Assembly: GCA_014607495.2 (NCBI GenBank)
Contig: CP053169.1
Coordinates: 4,588,001 to 4,652,000, forward strand
Source: Carposina sasakii
Taxonomy: Eukaryota; Arthropoda; Insecta; Lepidoptera; Carposinidae
DNA: 64,000 bases
Direction: 5' to 3'
Below are positions 11,601 through 23,576 of this stretch, one piece after another. The position numbers and the translations under genes were made by a program. The notes beneath the pieces are model-generated. The model saw only the letters and a program-made list of their open reading frames with translations, was not told where the DNA came from and did not search any database. Each line of letters starts with the position of its first letter. Position 1 is the stretch's first letter.

Positions 11601-12753
11601 TCAAAAAGCTTTAGGTGGAGTAGCAATGGATTCAGATGCCGAAAGTTTGGATGCAGATATGATTGATGAAGAAGAAGGGAAAAAATTAGATGAAGCATTG
11701 GCTGAAGCATTTAAACGATTCCATCATGGAAAGGGGAAGAAAAACAAGAAGGAGCGTAAAGATAAAAAATCATTATCAGATTTCCGAATACGAGTTCTTG
11801 ATCTGGTAGATATTTATTTGGAGAAGGATCCAGCTATGGACATCTGCCTAGGCATGATAGCTCCATTAACTAGATGTTTAGAGACTTGCATTCAAGACAG
11901 TCAATTTAGTGAGTTAGAGAACAGAGTACGAAAAACAATTAAGCTTTTGACAAAAGTCAGAAAATTTTCATCAGTAGAGGGTACTGATATAGATCTACTG
12001 TGTGATTATTTAAGATCTATAATTGATAAAGGGGAAAGATCACATTTTATGTTCCAAGCACTTGGAGATGTGATTACATATTTTACAATATTCATTATAC
12101 ATTGCTCACAAAAGATTGAATCTGAGAAAAACAAAGGTAATAAAAAATCTCCTAAAAAGGCCAAGTCAGGGTCTCCGCTTGTTACTGTCTTGAAAGAAGC
12201 CCTTCAGAATTACTTTCAAAATAGAAGTTGCTTATTGCCTGTTATATTTTTCCATAATGTTTTGCAAACAGAGTGGGAAGGAAATTATGAGCTTGTGCCC
12301 ATCATAATAGAGAATGTCTTCAATAATAATGTTAGACAATTTAGACGTAATGAAGGATTAGAACTTCTGGCAGGATTCTATCGATCTCTAAAAAGATCAA
12401 AGCCTACGTCGGAAAAAGTTTTACAGAAATTAGAAGATTTAGAGGCCACATTTCAAACTTCTTTATTAAATGCCCTAGAGGCTATTGAGGTAAAGAAAAA
12501 CTTTTTTGTTGTTTTACGGAAATTGATCAATACTATCAAAATGTTTCACGAAAGTTGTCATTTGAAATCTAACATAGATTTCAAAACTTTACTTGATAAA
12601 CTATCCACCTGTAAAGCCACAGTCAAAAGTAAGGGTCCTGCAGTGCAGAACAACAAAAATATGGAAGGCAAATCTAAGAAGAAAAAGAAAAAGCGTAAAA
12701 TAGAACAGGCCAATGGTCACATTGAACCAGCTAAGAAAAAAAGCAAGAACTAA
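8649..12753 (+). CDS. Mybbp1A: MYBBP1A / Pol5-like nucleolar protein
   Basis: Six exons join in frame: 8649-8789, 8868-9053, 9347-9529, 9675-9881, 9979-10726 and 10838-12753, giving 1126 residues. The N-terminal half is helical-repeat-like and matches the DNA polymerase phi/Pol5 family (LGATVLDTRTGYFAALVTLL, HILACSAIFRS). An acidic stretch rich in D, E and S covers about residues 689-732. The extreme C terminus is lysine-rich (KSKKKKKKRKIEQ, then PAKKKSKN), a likely nucleolar localisation signal. In other animals MYBBP1A acts in rRNA gene regulation and ribosome biogenesis and binds transcription factors; the yeast counterpart is Pol5. It is shorter than the human protein (about 1330 residues). 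The first ATG fits the family N terminus and follows intergenic sequence. Confidence 0.9.
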
Positions 12754-12803
12754 ATCTGTGAATTTAAAGTTATACCATTTTATGTTTTACTTAACATTTA
12801 AAA

Positions 12804-12809
12804 AATAAA
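12804..12809 (+). terminator. Poly(A) signal AATAAA for MYBBP1A
   Basis: AATAAA lies 51 bases after the stop codon and is followed by a T-rich stretch. This is the usual arrangement for an animal 3' end. It is inferred from position only. Confidence 0.5.
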
Positions 12810-13027
12810 TTGATGTAAAATTAAATTTGTGTTTTACTGGTTGAAGTTAAGGAGAACAGCGGAATTAGTACCTACATAGTAAAAATAAATAAAGTACCCA
12901 TACACCAAAGAGAAGAGAATTTGTCTGTGCAGTATGGATAGTCTGCGTGGCGTCCTAAGTTTAACTTGTAAAATAAACTATGGAAATAAATATATTTTTA
13001 CTTTTACATTTGTCCGAGTATACATTA

Positions 13028-13566
13028 GGGTGGCCATCTCAAACTTTGAAAACTAGGATTTGAGGAATAAATACTAGGACATTTCAATTAACCCAGGACT
13101 ATACATGTGCGAGCCCAGTGACAATACAATTGGAGGGAGTTAGTGGCGTGCGAATTTCAAAACATAGGTCTTTAACACATTCAGTGCCGGTGACTACGTA
13201 TTTGCTTCTTTTAGGTTTTCTAGAGGTGCCGCTAACGCTTATTTGCCCGATGTCGGCACCCTTAGAAAGTGTGCCGACAGTGAATGTGTCGGGACTTTAA
13301 AAACAAGGACGATGCTTAAAAACTATCCAGGACAGCCCAGCCTACTTATTACCTAACTAGCAAAAGCAAAGCGATAGCGAAAATTGTACAAAAATCGCTG
13401 ATTGCTTGTCAAATTCGTATCAAAGGAACTGACATTTCAAAGCGAATATTGTACAATTTTCGCTATCGCTTTGCTTCGGCTTTGCTATTGCTTTTACATA
13501 ATCGGGGGCAGGACACCCCAAAAAGCAGGACATGTCCTGGGAAAACAGAACGGTTGGCAACCCTAC
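13028..13566. mobile_element. Probable MITE with AGGGTKGCCA ends
   Basis: The left end TAGGGTGGCCATC is matched in inverted form by the right end GGTTGGCAACCCTA. The interior holds a perfect 28-bp inverted repeat (13364-13391 and 13449-13476; arm starts AAGCAAAGCGATAGCG). There is no ORF. The target duplication is not certain, so the borders are approximate. Confidence 0.5.
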
Positions 13567-14064
13567 TTTACGGACACACCCACTCCCTTCCAGCTTTTCC
13601 CGCCGAATCCCGTAAGAATTATCCAGAAGTGGTGATCCATTAAGCAAAATATTTAGTACCGGTTGTCACCGCGTCAAATTCTTTTTTGACAAGCTTTACC
13701 CTTATTTTTTGTAAGTATTTTCAACCGAAGAATCTATTTATTCTATTTATAATACATATTTCCTATATGTATATATTCTAATTCTCAGATATAGTCTGGG
13801 TGGTTGTTCATGTGTAAAAAAACGCGAGTAAGACAGTGGAACATAGACTTAACTCTTTTCTCTCCTCTATGATGCAGTGGAAACAAACAAAATCAAGCGC
13901 CATTTCCGGTTCAATGCTCTTTTGACAGTTTTTATATGGCAACATTTACCGGAAACAGCAAACAACTCATATGTTTCACAACCAGCCCAAAACTCGGCCA
14001 GCCATCTTTTCGTGGAAAAATCATTTGTTTCGTGTCGTCGGGGTAAATTTCACAATTGTAATTA
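13567..14064. other. Intergenic, upstream of UBE2G1
   Basis: The first about 50 bases resemble the 'ttccagcttttcccgccgaatc' repeat also found at 20420-23700. The rest should hold the UBE2G1 promoter and 5' UTR, but no defined element is recognisable. Confidence 0.4.
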
Positions 14065-16656
14065 ATGTCAGAGCCACAGTCATCGCTTTTATTAAAAAAG
14101 CAATTAGCAGGTATGTGTGTAAAAGCCAAAATTCTTAGGTAAAAAATGCTAAGTATTGACTTCGCGTCAGACGAGGATTTCATGGTCTACTCATTGACCT
14201 TACCAGGTCGAATTTTAGTTTACAGTCCCTACTTTTTACATTTACCAAAGTTGAATTATTTAAAGGGCAAATCATGGTACTTATTCTAATATAAACTAGG
14301 TTGGTCTGGCTTGTACAAAATCAATACCGTCGCAATGACAAGCAGTCTGCTAGACGAAATGAAATTATCATTTTTGTATTAATTTATCAAAAAAACAATA
14401 TAATACCAAGAGTTACTATATAAATAGACATAATGTAAAATTCATGTGGTATTGGTTAAATGTTATTGTTAAAAAAATATTGCTATGGTTATTTTTTTAC
14501 AGAGCTAAACAAAAATCCGGTAGAAGGGTTTTCTGCTGGATTGATAGACGACAATGACATATACAGATGGGAAGTGCTTATTATTGGTCCTCCAGACACA
14601 TTATAGTGAGTTACTTTAAGGAGTATAATTATCTTACATATCCACCAAATGTTTTCATAACCTGCTAAAGCATTTCATTAATATTTTCAGCGAGGGTGGT
14701 TTCTTCAAAGCACATTTACATTTCCCTAAAGAGTATCCATTAAGGCCACCTAGAATGAAGTTTGTCACTGAAATATGGCATCCAAATAGTAAGTAGCTAG
14801 TCAATAAAAGTAATAAATATGTATGTTACGTATGAGCTACAGAAGTTTAGGCATTTTCTAAATTAATCCAGAAATTTTGGTATAATTGGCAATTGTCCAA
14901 ATACAATTCATGAGTGGGCTGTGTGTATATTAAAATGTGTGTGTTTAAAAATGCTCCATGGGCTTCATGATCTAGAGATACATACTATAATTTTGACTTT
15001 AATCTATACTATTTATTGTAAGGAAAAGTAATAATTTTAATTAAGATCCCTGTAAATGTAATTAAAGTAATAATACTACTAATAGCTCTCACAGGTATAG
15101 AATTACACATGCATAATTATAAATAAAAGGCTGAAAAGCAGACAAAACTGATATATATGGTGTACATAAACATGTTAATTGGACAAACCCATTAATTTTG
15201 CAAGTATTGGAAAAGTTACTGAGCAAGATTGGGCCCTATCCCAAATAATATTTATTAGTCACCAGTGGAATGCTACTATTATTACAGAGTACAGGCTTCC
15301 AGAAACAATGATCCACATAATGTATGCCTTATGTATAAGTATAATTTCTTGTATTTTAGTTGAAAAAAATGGTGATGTATGCATATCAATATTGCACGAA
15401 CCAGGTGATGACAAATGGGGTTATGAAAAAGCATCAGAAAGGTGGTTGCCAGTACACACAGTTGAGACCATACTGATCAGTGTAATTTCAATGCTTGCCG
15501 ACCCCAATGATGAGAGTCCTGCTAATGTTGATGCTGCGGTAAGCTATGCTTTTACACTATTATAATATGCTTTGTTCTTTTTTACTTAAATGAGATTTCA
15601 ATAAGAAATTGAAATCAGTGAAATATGTTGATATTTAGTTCGTGGTTATGAAGTCAATGTTATAAAATACATATCTGATATGTAGTGTGTAGTAATGTAG
15701 TGTCTGAATATGGAGGGAGGAGTTATAAAAGTAAACTAGATGCTATAATTATTATCAGCTGTCATGTTACAAGTGTTTGGGTTAGCACTTATAATAATTA
15801 AATTAATATTGGAAGGAAGTCTGGCATTTTCAAACAAATTTTATGGCCACTATTACAGGATCCTACAGTGCAAATATGCACTTTGCAGATTGTATTTAAA
15901 TATATGTCATATTTCTACCGAAAATGCTATTTTGATACTTAGTAATAATACATAGCATAATTTTTTATACTTACTATTTATATTTGTGTAAACATTTAGC
16001 TGGTTTATATTGGTAACTGTTATTATGGCTACCAATAGAGATAAGTAAGCAATAGCAATTACTTTTTACACTTTTGTCTCCTTGGCTATTCATACTAACT
16101 ACCAAACCTAACAGAGTTCTTTGTGTTGCTGTTGTTGGGTAGCTACAGGTTGCTATGCTTATTTATGGTCATATATATATCATTTGACTATGGTATCAGT
16201 GTTTATAGTTTTACTACAGAACAAATACACATAATTGTGTTAAACACCATGACAATAATATATTTATGATCTTGCTGGTCATTTTATTTCCTCGCTCACT
16301 CATGTTAAAGTAACAATATAAATCAGCTAATAAATTATGTATCTATTAATGAAATGAAGCAATAAACTTTGGAAGCTTTTCTGTTAATGGAAAACACATG
16401 ATATTAGGCATAATGGATATAAGGTACTAAATTTACACATATGAATTGAAATGAATGACTTTTTTAGGTATGATTACATTGTTAGTAAATAAGTATTGAT
16501 TGTAAATAAATATATTTTGTATAAGTTCCATGTTTTGTACATTTTATAATGTTATTGTATTATTTTTATTCACAGAAAGAATGGAGAGAGAGATATACAG
16601 ATTTCAAAAAGAAAGTTGCCAGATGTGTTAGGAAAAGTCAAGAAGATTGTTTTTAG
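14065..16656 (+). CDS. UBE2G1: Ubiquitin-conjugating enzyme E2 G1, terminal exon 5a isoform
   Basis: The exons are 14065-14110, 14503-14605, 14691-14788, 15360-15538 and 16576-16656; all junctions are GT-AG and in phase, giving 168 residues. The sequence is unmistakable UBE2G1/Ubc7 class: [20 protein letters not shown] at the start, HPN at residues 80-82, catalytic Cys90 in [12 protein letters not shown], followed by the acidic insertion ([14 protein letters not shown]) typical of Ubc7/UBE2G/UBE2R enzymes. The family works in ER-associated degradation and builds Lys48-linked chains. The last exon encodes [18 protein letters not shown] and ends DCF. A second in-phase terminal exon lies 164 bp downstream (separate entry), so the gene can make two C termini. 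Confidence 0.95.
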
Positions 16657-16820
16657 GAGTGGAAGAAAGCAATTTAGATCACAGAATATTATTATTGAAA
16701 AAGGGCAGATACTTCAGTTAACCACCCATCATACAATATTGAGGCAATATCTCATGATGTGAGGCGCACCCAGCTTGTTTAAAGCTTATGCATTTGTGCT
16801 CATTATATTTCTTTTTACAG

Positions 16821-16901
16821 AAAGAGTGGAGAGAATCCTATTCGGAGTTTAAAAGGAAAGTAGCTCAGTGTGTGAGAAAGAGCCAAGAGGATTGTTCCTA
16901 A
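16821..16901 (+). CDS. UBE2G1: UBE2G1 alternative terminal exon 5b
   Basis: This copy has its own acceptor (ctttttacag at 16811-16820), the same phase 0 as exon 5a, and its own stop at 16899-16901. It encodes KEWRESYSEFKRKVAQCVRK, then SQEDCS. Against exon 5a, 20 of 26 residues are identical, while about half of the shared residues use different synonymous codons. This means an old duplication held by selection on protein. Exon 4 could splice to either copy, giving 168 residues in both cases. Exon 5b is somewhat nearer the vertebrate form (EFKRKVA). Use of each exon is inferred, not shown. Confidence 0.85.
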   Translation, partial: KEWRESYSEFKRKVAQCVRKSQEDCS

Positions 16902-18975
16902 TAACAGTGCCCTTTTTCATTGATTTAGTTGGATAGTGAGTGTTTGGTGAGAAAGTTATGACATCAAGAATAAGCCCCCTGTGTCATATCGCCGGCCTTT
17001 CCACCCTCGCCTAGGCCAGAGACAATATTGAAATTGAATTAATTAAACTAACTGTAATTAAATGGTATTGCTGCCGTATTTTATAAATAATAAAAATAGA
17101 TTCAAGATTTTTTCATCTTTTTAAAGACGGTAGCTAGCTATTATTGTGATGATGAAATGTGTATCGTAATTTTTATAGAAAACAAATCTGCATTTGTTTT
17201 ATTTTCTGTTTCTTAAAAATTTTTTTGATCTCTGTAGTAGAAACCAAATCAAAAGTAATTTATAGCAATCCTTGTAACACCTATAATGTAATGTATGAAG
17301 ATAAATATTGTATAAAAATTGTAAAACACATTTCCTTTAATTTTGTACATTGTATGTAAATTGTTAGTTACCGAAACAAATGTAAACTGATTCCTGTATG
17401 TCGCTTTTCAAAACCACAATTTTATTCTAGTGCTAATTTTTAGTAGTAAATTTAATACCTAATTATAATTTTTACTGAATAAATGCAATTTTGTAAACTC
17501 AATGTATCAATTTTTATTGCCCTAACTATCTGTAACCTTTAAAATTAATCGAAAAATTTTATACATATAGTAGTGTCATAATGCTGAGGATGTTATTTGT
17601 AAATGCTGTTAATTAGAAATGACACAAAATTATTTGATGAAATATTAATAATAATATTTTACTATTAAAAAAGAATTACCTACCATCAAATTCTCTTGTC
17701 TAATTTTCTACATCTTGATTCCTAATCAGTAAAGGAAGGAATTTGCATTAAAATCCATCGTCCACCGCATTTTAAACTAAGGTAGTTAAGTTTAAGCTAA
17801 TCTAACTTTACTTAGTGGTGGACAAACAGCTTTAATCTTGGTTAGCTAATCAAGATTAGAATTAACTGTTAGTAGTGTCCTGAGCAAGCTTTAAAATTAA
17901 ATTATTGTAAATATACTATTCTCTCTTTATTGTCTGTAATATAGGTACATCAATATTAAGACAAAGAAAAAAAACTGAACGTTGGAAAGTGTTTTGTATA
18001 ATTCTGTACTACATATTGTTTGGAATTTGTTTTTACTCTTCAAATGTATGTTTTGTGTATATTTTAATAATATAAAGCCATTATGCAGTGATTTGTACTT
18101 TTTATTATTTTATACATGGTAGTTTTGAACTATCAAAACACCCTGCAGCTTCTTGACGATATAGTAATCTTTCTGTATGAAAATTAGAAATTTCAGAGTC
18201 AGTGTAGCTGTAGCATTAATGACAATGCAGTGCCTTTCTATATTGATAATAATCTGCTATAGGTACACTAGAGTTAAGGGCAAACATTATATCCAGACAA
18301 ACATAGATATGATAATACCACTAATACTATACTTAATAATAGAAGTGCAAATAAAACGTAGGTATACTTTAAAATTAGTTTTATGTAATAAATAATGAAA
18401 ACAATAATATAAATAAACATGTAGTGTTGCTGCAAGTAATATTTCTAAATTAATAGTGCCATGGACATCATATTCACTGGCGGCTCGTCTTAAGGAGTGC
18501 TTGTGCGGTGCACTCTCACCCACGAAGATTACATAGGCAATCTATATTTCTCTATATTTATAATTATCTTTCAATTCTACTATGTTTATACAATAGTGTC
18601 TACGCGTTCGTCTTAAGTATGTTGTAATCTTATGTATCGTGTAGAGCTCTAGCGATCGCGCTCCAATGTAATGAAATTTGGTACGATTCCTAGTACTGTA
18701 TTCAATAGTGCGAAAGAGATATACCGACATAGGCCGGCGCGTAAAACAGAAGATTTCGTTTGAAAAATTAGCCTTATCTGGAGCGCCGCTCACTTTAATT
18801 GGCGTATGCCGCCACTAGAGGTCGCTTAGTCCGAGTTAGAACGCGATATGGTTGTCTGTGTTTCATTAGGTCATCTGAATTTTTATAAGTGTATGGTTGA
18901 ACTTGAACCATCCCATTCATTAAGGGAGTGAACACCCATCTAAAAATGTCAGCAGCCGCCTCTGATCATATTGAT
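16902..18975. other. UBE2G1 3' UTR and intergenic tail-to-tail region
   Basis: AT-rich sequence lies between the convergent UBE2G1 and RAD9 genes. Possible AATAAA poly(A) signals for UBE2G1 are at 17089-17094 and 17478-17483. The open frames in this region are short and show no recognisable protein. No transposon ends were identified. Confidence 0.5.
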
Positions 18976-20363
18976 TCATTCACTATCTGAGTTTTCAGCT
19001 AGAACAGCACCTAGAATGCACCTAGGATCAAAGGTATTTTCGAAACATCTCTTAAACACCGATTTTATCATAGTCCTGGATGTTGGAGATGCTGGTATAT
19101 TCTCACACTCCATGAAATCTTTATAATTATCTATATTTGATAACCTATCATTAACATTATTTTTAGCAACAGTTATATTATTATCCCCAGGTATGTCTAT
19201 GTCATTGAACAGATGAGAATCTTCATCCAAACATTTAGATATTTCAGCATCAAGATGTGGTTTTTTCTTCACAGGGTGTCCATTACTTGTTGTGTCTTTT
19301 CTTTTAGACCTCTCCCTGTAAGAAGTACTTTGAGTAGTTTGTGTTGCATTGTCAGCTTTGGATGTGGCCAGAACAAAGTGCGCTTCAAAAGTAGCACCAT
19401 TGTGTACTATGAACACTGCAGGTTGCCCTGTCAACTCAAAGTGAAGTTGTAAAGGTAAATTTAGTGCTTCCGCAAATGTTAATAAAGCTTTGAATTCCTT
19501 CAAAGTAAATGTTATTGTTGTCTCTTCACCTATTGTATAGCTATCAAATTCTAATGGCTTTAAATTTACTTGTGTCCTAATAATCTTAGATAGATCTATG
19601 CTTGTATCAACATAATTCCTTATAACTAAGGAGTTTTTTAATACTTCAAGGGTAACTTGGTCATCAGAACTTTGAAAATTACATATTGCCTCTAGAAGAA
19701 TTCTGTATGGAGAAGTTATCCTGAAAACAAAAAGTTCATAAATAAACACTTTAAATAAGCAAGGTAGGTCTACAGTACAAGATAGACCACTTGTAGTAAA
19801 AAAAATACCTGTTAGGCACCAGATCTTTGGTATAAACTGCTTGCATAGCTTTACAGTCTAAAATTGATACAAAATGAGTCTTCACTATGCCATGTTTGCA
19901 TTTCAATTGAAATATAAGCTTACAAGATTCAGGGTCCAATTTTATTTCTAAATTTTCTACTTGTTTATCCATATGAGCAGGGGATTTGAAAGCATTTAGT
20001 GCTGATTTCATGGAAATTTTACATTTGAGTCCTTCATTATCTTCCGTAGAATAATAGTTGTAATTAAAATGAGCAAAGAAATTCTTATTAAACTTAACCA
20101 TAGCATAAGCTGATTCAGCTGCATTGAGAGTCCTCAAAAGTATACATTCTGGAAGTGACTCGAGATATAATTCATCACCAAATCTTGCAAGGGCGTGGAT
20201 AGTTCTTCCTAAAACTGAAAACATTATAATATTATAGATTATAGACTATATTATAGAGAGTATCAACAATGATACAAAAAAAACTTATAAAATAAATCAA
20301 AACATTAATTATCGTTTAGATAAGTTTACCTTTTACATTTGGTCCAGGAATATGACATTTCAT
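18976..20363 (-). CDS. Rad9: Cell cycle checkpoint protein RAD9
   Basis: Three exons are used: 20363-20330 (ATG, MKCHIPGPNVK), 20214-19809 and 19720-18976. The joined phases give 394 residues. The first exon is very short, and the next exon contains an internal ATG that could be mistaken for the start. The joined sequence VLGRTIHALARFGDELYLE matches the RAD9 N terminus. Residues 1 to about 270 form the PCNA-like fold of the 9-1-1 clamp (RAD9-HUS1-RAD1), which is loaded at DNA damage. The tail to 394 is hydrophilic with a basic patch (RSKRKD, KKKPH). It ends GAVLAENSDSE, closely like the vertebrate VLAEDSEGE tail whose serine is phosphorylated to bind TopBP1. It is convergent with UBE2G1. Confidence 0.92.
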
Positions 20364-20399
20364 CTTGTTTTAAGATAATCTATAGGCCTCAGTTTACAT

Positions 20400-22620
20400 T
20401 TTTTTTTAGTTTATCCCGTAGGGGATTCGGCGGAAAAGCTGGAAGGGTGCAGTTAGAATATCAAAATTTATTTGTAAATGGCTTGCACGTGTCCGTAAAT
20501 ATCTGGTAGATAAGTTATATTTTGATTACTTGTGCTGTGAATCTTTTCAAGCCGAGTGAAACTTTAGCCGGATTACGATCTCTTCATGGGCGCATGTAAT
20601 TCTTCATTTCAAATTTAAGGTTAAGTTTACATTTTTTTTTAGTTTATCCCGTAGGAAAGGCAAGGGGAACTAAGCCCATACAGCCATTGTCTTTAGTAAA
20701 TGATTTCTGAATTTATGATGGATGATAATGATGATGATGAATGGAAACGTCAGGAAAATCCTTAAGTACAAGTGTAAAGTTAGTCAAAATGAAAAATAAT
20801 TGCAGAAACAACTTACATGGGCCCATGAAGAGATCGTATTCCGGGTAAAGTTTTACTTAGCTTACCTGCGTATAAAACCATGCACACGCATTAGATTCAC
20901 AACACAAGTAATCAAAATATAACTTATCTACCAGTAAACATCACTTTACGGACACATGCAAGCCATTTACAAATAATTTTTGGTTTTCACAAGAAAATTA
21001 CACCTGCACCTTTCCAGCTTTTCCCGCCGAATCGTTAAGTTTACATTTTTTTTTTGTTTAGTTTATCCCGAAGGAAAGGCAAGGGGAACTAAGCCCATAC
21101 AGCCATTTTCTTTAGTAAATGATTTCTGAATTTATGGGATGATAATGATGATGGTGATGAATGGAAACGTCGGGAAAATCCTCAAGAACAAGTGTAAAGT
21201 TAGTCAAAATGAAAAATTATTGCAGAAACAACTTACATGCGCCCATGAAGAGATCGCAATCCGGCTAAAGTTTTATTCTGCTTACCTGCGTATAAGTTAA
21301 GTTTACAAGTTGCTTGACATTTTTTTTTTTGGTTTAGTTTATCCCGAAGGAAAGGCAAGGGGAACTAAGCCCATACAGCCATTGTCTTTAGTAAATGATT
21401 TCTGAATTTATGATGGATGATAATGATGATGATGAATGGAAACGTCGGGAAAATCCTGCACCCTTCCAGCTTTTCCTTGCTTGACATTATTGACAATCTG
21501 ACCGCTAAAATGTTACCAGCTCATGCTGAAGAAATATCAGAAGTAGTTTTTAACCAGAATACTCTGGGTTTTGAACACAAACGATTAATTTGTACACATT
21601 TTTTGCGGATGCGGCTCCTATTATGCTGTTGCAGGACATTTCTCATCGAGGGGCGTTCTCTCAGACGATGAGCTAGAAACAGATTATTAACATCTAACCC
21701 CCTCTATGTTAAACGTGGCTTTAGGATCTCTTTCGAGATCTGGCTACCCTATTTTTGGTAATACAGCCGTGTGTTTATGTATGTAAATTTTGTTAGCATA
21801 TCCCTTAGGTATCGTTCTATTTAAGTGGGAGACTTTCACAACTCATATAAGAGGAACATCTGTAAAAACTAAGTGGCACGTGGCACTTATAAATAATTTT
21901 ATGATGCTTGGATGAAATGAATACACAGAATATGTCATGAGCATGACCATAAAGGAATCGTAAACCTTATTATTTTACTTGCATATATGTATAAAACCAT
22001 GCGCATGCACTAGTAGAATAACAAAAAATGAACTAAATAATATTATTTATTTATCAGAAAACTCCACTTAATGGACCCATGCAAGCCATTTAGTTTAATT
22101 TTTAGCCATAAAATTCAACCACTCACTTCCATGCGTTAGCGGTTTGTGCGTAGAGATGCACAAACTATAGTAGAGATGCTAACGGCTCGCATCTCTACTA
22201 TAGTTTGTGCATCTCTACTTAGTTTGTGAGTTTTTCCCACCGAATCGCAGCATTACTTCAAATGTGGAAACATTTTGCATTTTTTTTCTTAAGTTTATCC
22301 CGAAGAAAAGGCAAGAGGAACTAAGCCCATACAGCCATTGTCTTTAAATTTATGATGGATGATAATGATGATGAACGGAAACGTCAGAAAAATCCTCAAA
22401 AACGAGTGTAAAATTAATGAAAATCAAAAAGAATTGCAGAAACAAATTACATGAGCCCACGAAAAGATCGAATTCCGACTAAAGTTTTACTTAGCTCACC
22501 TGCATATAAAACCATGCACACGCACGGCACTAGATTCACATCACAAGTAAACAAAATATAACTTATCTACCACATGAACGTATAAAGAACAACGGACGTA
22601 ATACTGTCACTGCATAGATT
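20400..22620. repeat. Cluster of tandem and inverted interspersed repeats
   Basis: A block beginning near 'agtttatcccg.aggaaaggca' and running to 'gatgatgaatggaaacgtc' occurs four times, at about 20640-20760, 21060-21180, 21340-21455 and 22285-22390. A second block ending 'ttccagcttttcccgccgaa' occurs forward at about 20830-21035 and inverted at about 20420-20620. Relatives are at 13560-13610 and 23577-23690. Copies are interrupted by one another and by the hAT element at 22654. No ORF of note was seen. The class is unknown. Confidence 0.6.
22151..22217. repeat. Perfect hairpin, 29-bp arms, 9-nt loop
   Basis: Bases 22151-22179 (TAGAGATGCACAAACTATAG...) are the exact inverse complement of 22189-22217. 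The loop is TAACGGCTC. The unit 'tagagatgc' is itself repeated within each arm. No gene lies nearby. Confidence 0.85.
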
Positions 22621-22653
22621 GAAGCACCGAAATGGCGGCGCGTTGGGCATGGT

Positions 22654-23391
22654 CACTGGCGGACTAAGACTTTTTGAGGCCCGGGGCGGTCTTTAATTTT
22701 AGGGCCCCCTGGCGCCCGCCCTCCAGATTTACTGAATTAAACAAATGCAGATATCTTCCGGATATCTTATCCGCCAGATATGTGTGATGCCGTCTCTTTT
22801 GGTTCGTACTAACAAGAGGGAGATGTCAATAGAGATATCTGTCAGATAATTATATCGGGCACTTATCAGTAAGTGTTGAAACAGGCCCTATGAATGCGTT
22901 ATGAATAGAAGTCGGAATTAGGTAGAGTCATTTATGTACTTGCACTGATTTCATACAGCGAAAGAATAAAGTGGATATGCCTCAAATTACAAACTAATAA
23001 ACATTTTATGTTAATTATCTTTGTTTTATTTGTCTATCTCTGAGGGTTTTATTATTATTTATTTGTAATATTGTTGGCCACACGGGATTGTCCATTAGAA
23101 ATCCTGGGAAGGTCCACATTAATATCAACATTTCGATGCAAGTACATAAATGACTCTACCTAATTCCGACCTCTGGTTATGAATCTTATGAACTTAGATG
23201 AATTAGGTACCTACACCGTTTACTTATTATGGTAAATGATCGGAAGAATGGTTTAATTACAGCAGATTATGTTAAAATAACATTGTCTGAGTAGACAAGG
23301 AATTTTTTTTTTAAATATGCCAATCCGAGGCCCCTCAGTTGTGGGGCCCGGGGCGGACCGCCCCCACCGCCCCCCTGTTAGTCCGCCAGTG
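22654..23391. mobile_element. hAT-like non-autonomous element with 8-bp duplication
   Basis: The ends are CACTGGCGGACTAA and TTAGTCCGCCAGTG, a perfect 14-bp inverted pair. Just inside both ends are GGGCC-rich blocks (ggcccggggcgg). The flanks carry the exact 8-mer GGCATGGT at 22646-22653 and 23392-23399. It is 738 bp without a transposase frame. It inserted into an older repeat of the 20.4-23.7 kb cluster. Confidence 0.88.
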
Positions 23392-23576
23392 GGCATGGTG
23401 CGTATTTTCTAGTAGGCGCCGAGCTTACTATGGTTTGTATGTGTGTGTGAATAACGCGTCAATACACATCCTTACTCCATGGAATATCGTTGCCGAGCTT
23501 ACTATGAATGCTTCACTCTGCCCGTTATTCTTTATACGTTCATGATCTACGAGAAAACTTCTCGTACCAGAAAATA

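Noticed and set aside
11365..11710. Minus-strand ORFs rich in Ile, Val and His
   Set aside because: They are the antisense of the acidic D/E tract of MYBBP1A.
15179..15565. 128-aa ORF as an independent gene
   Set aside because: Only its second half (from 15360) is UBE2G1 exon 4; the first half is intron read-through.
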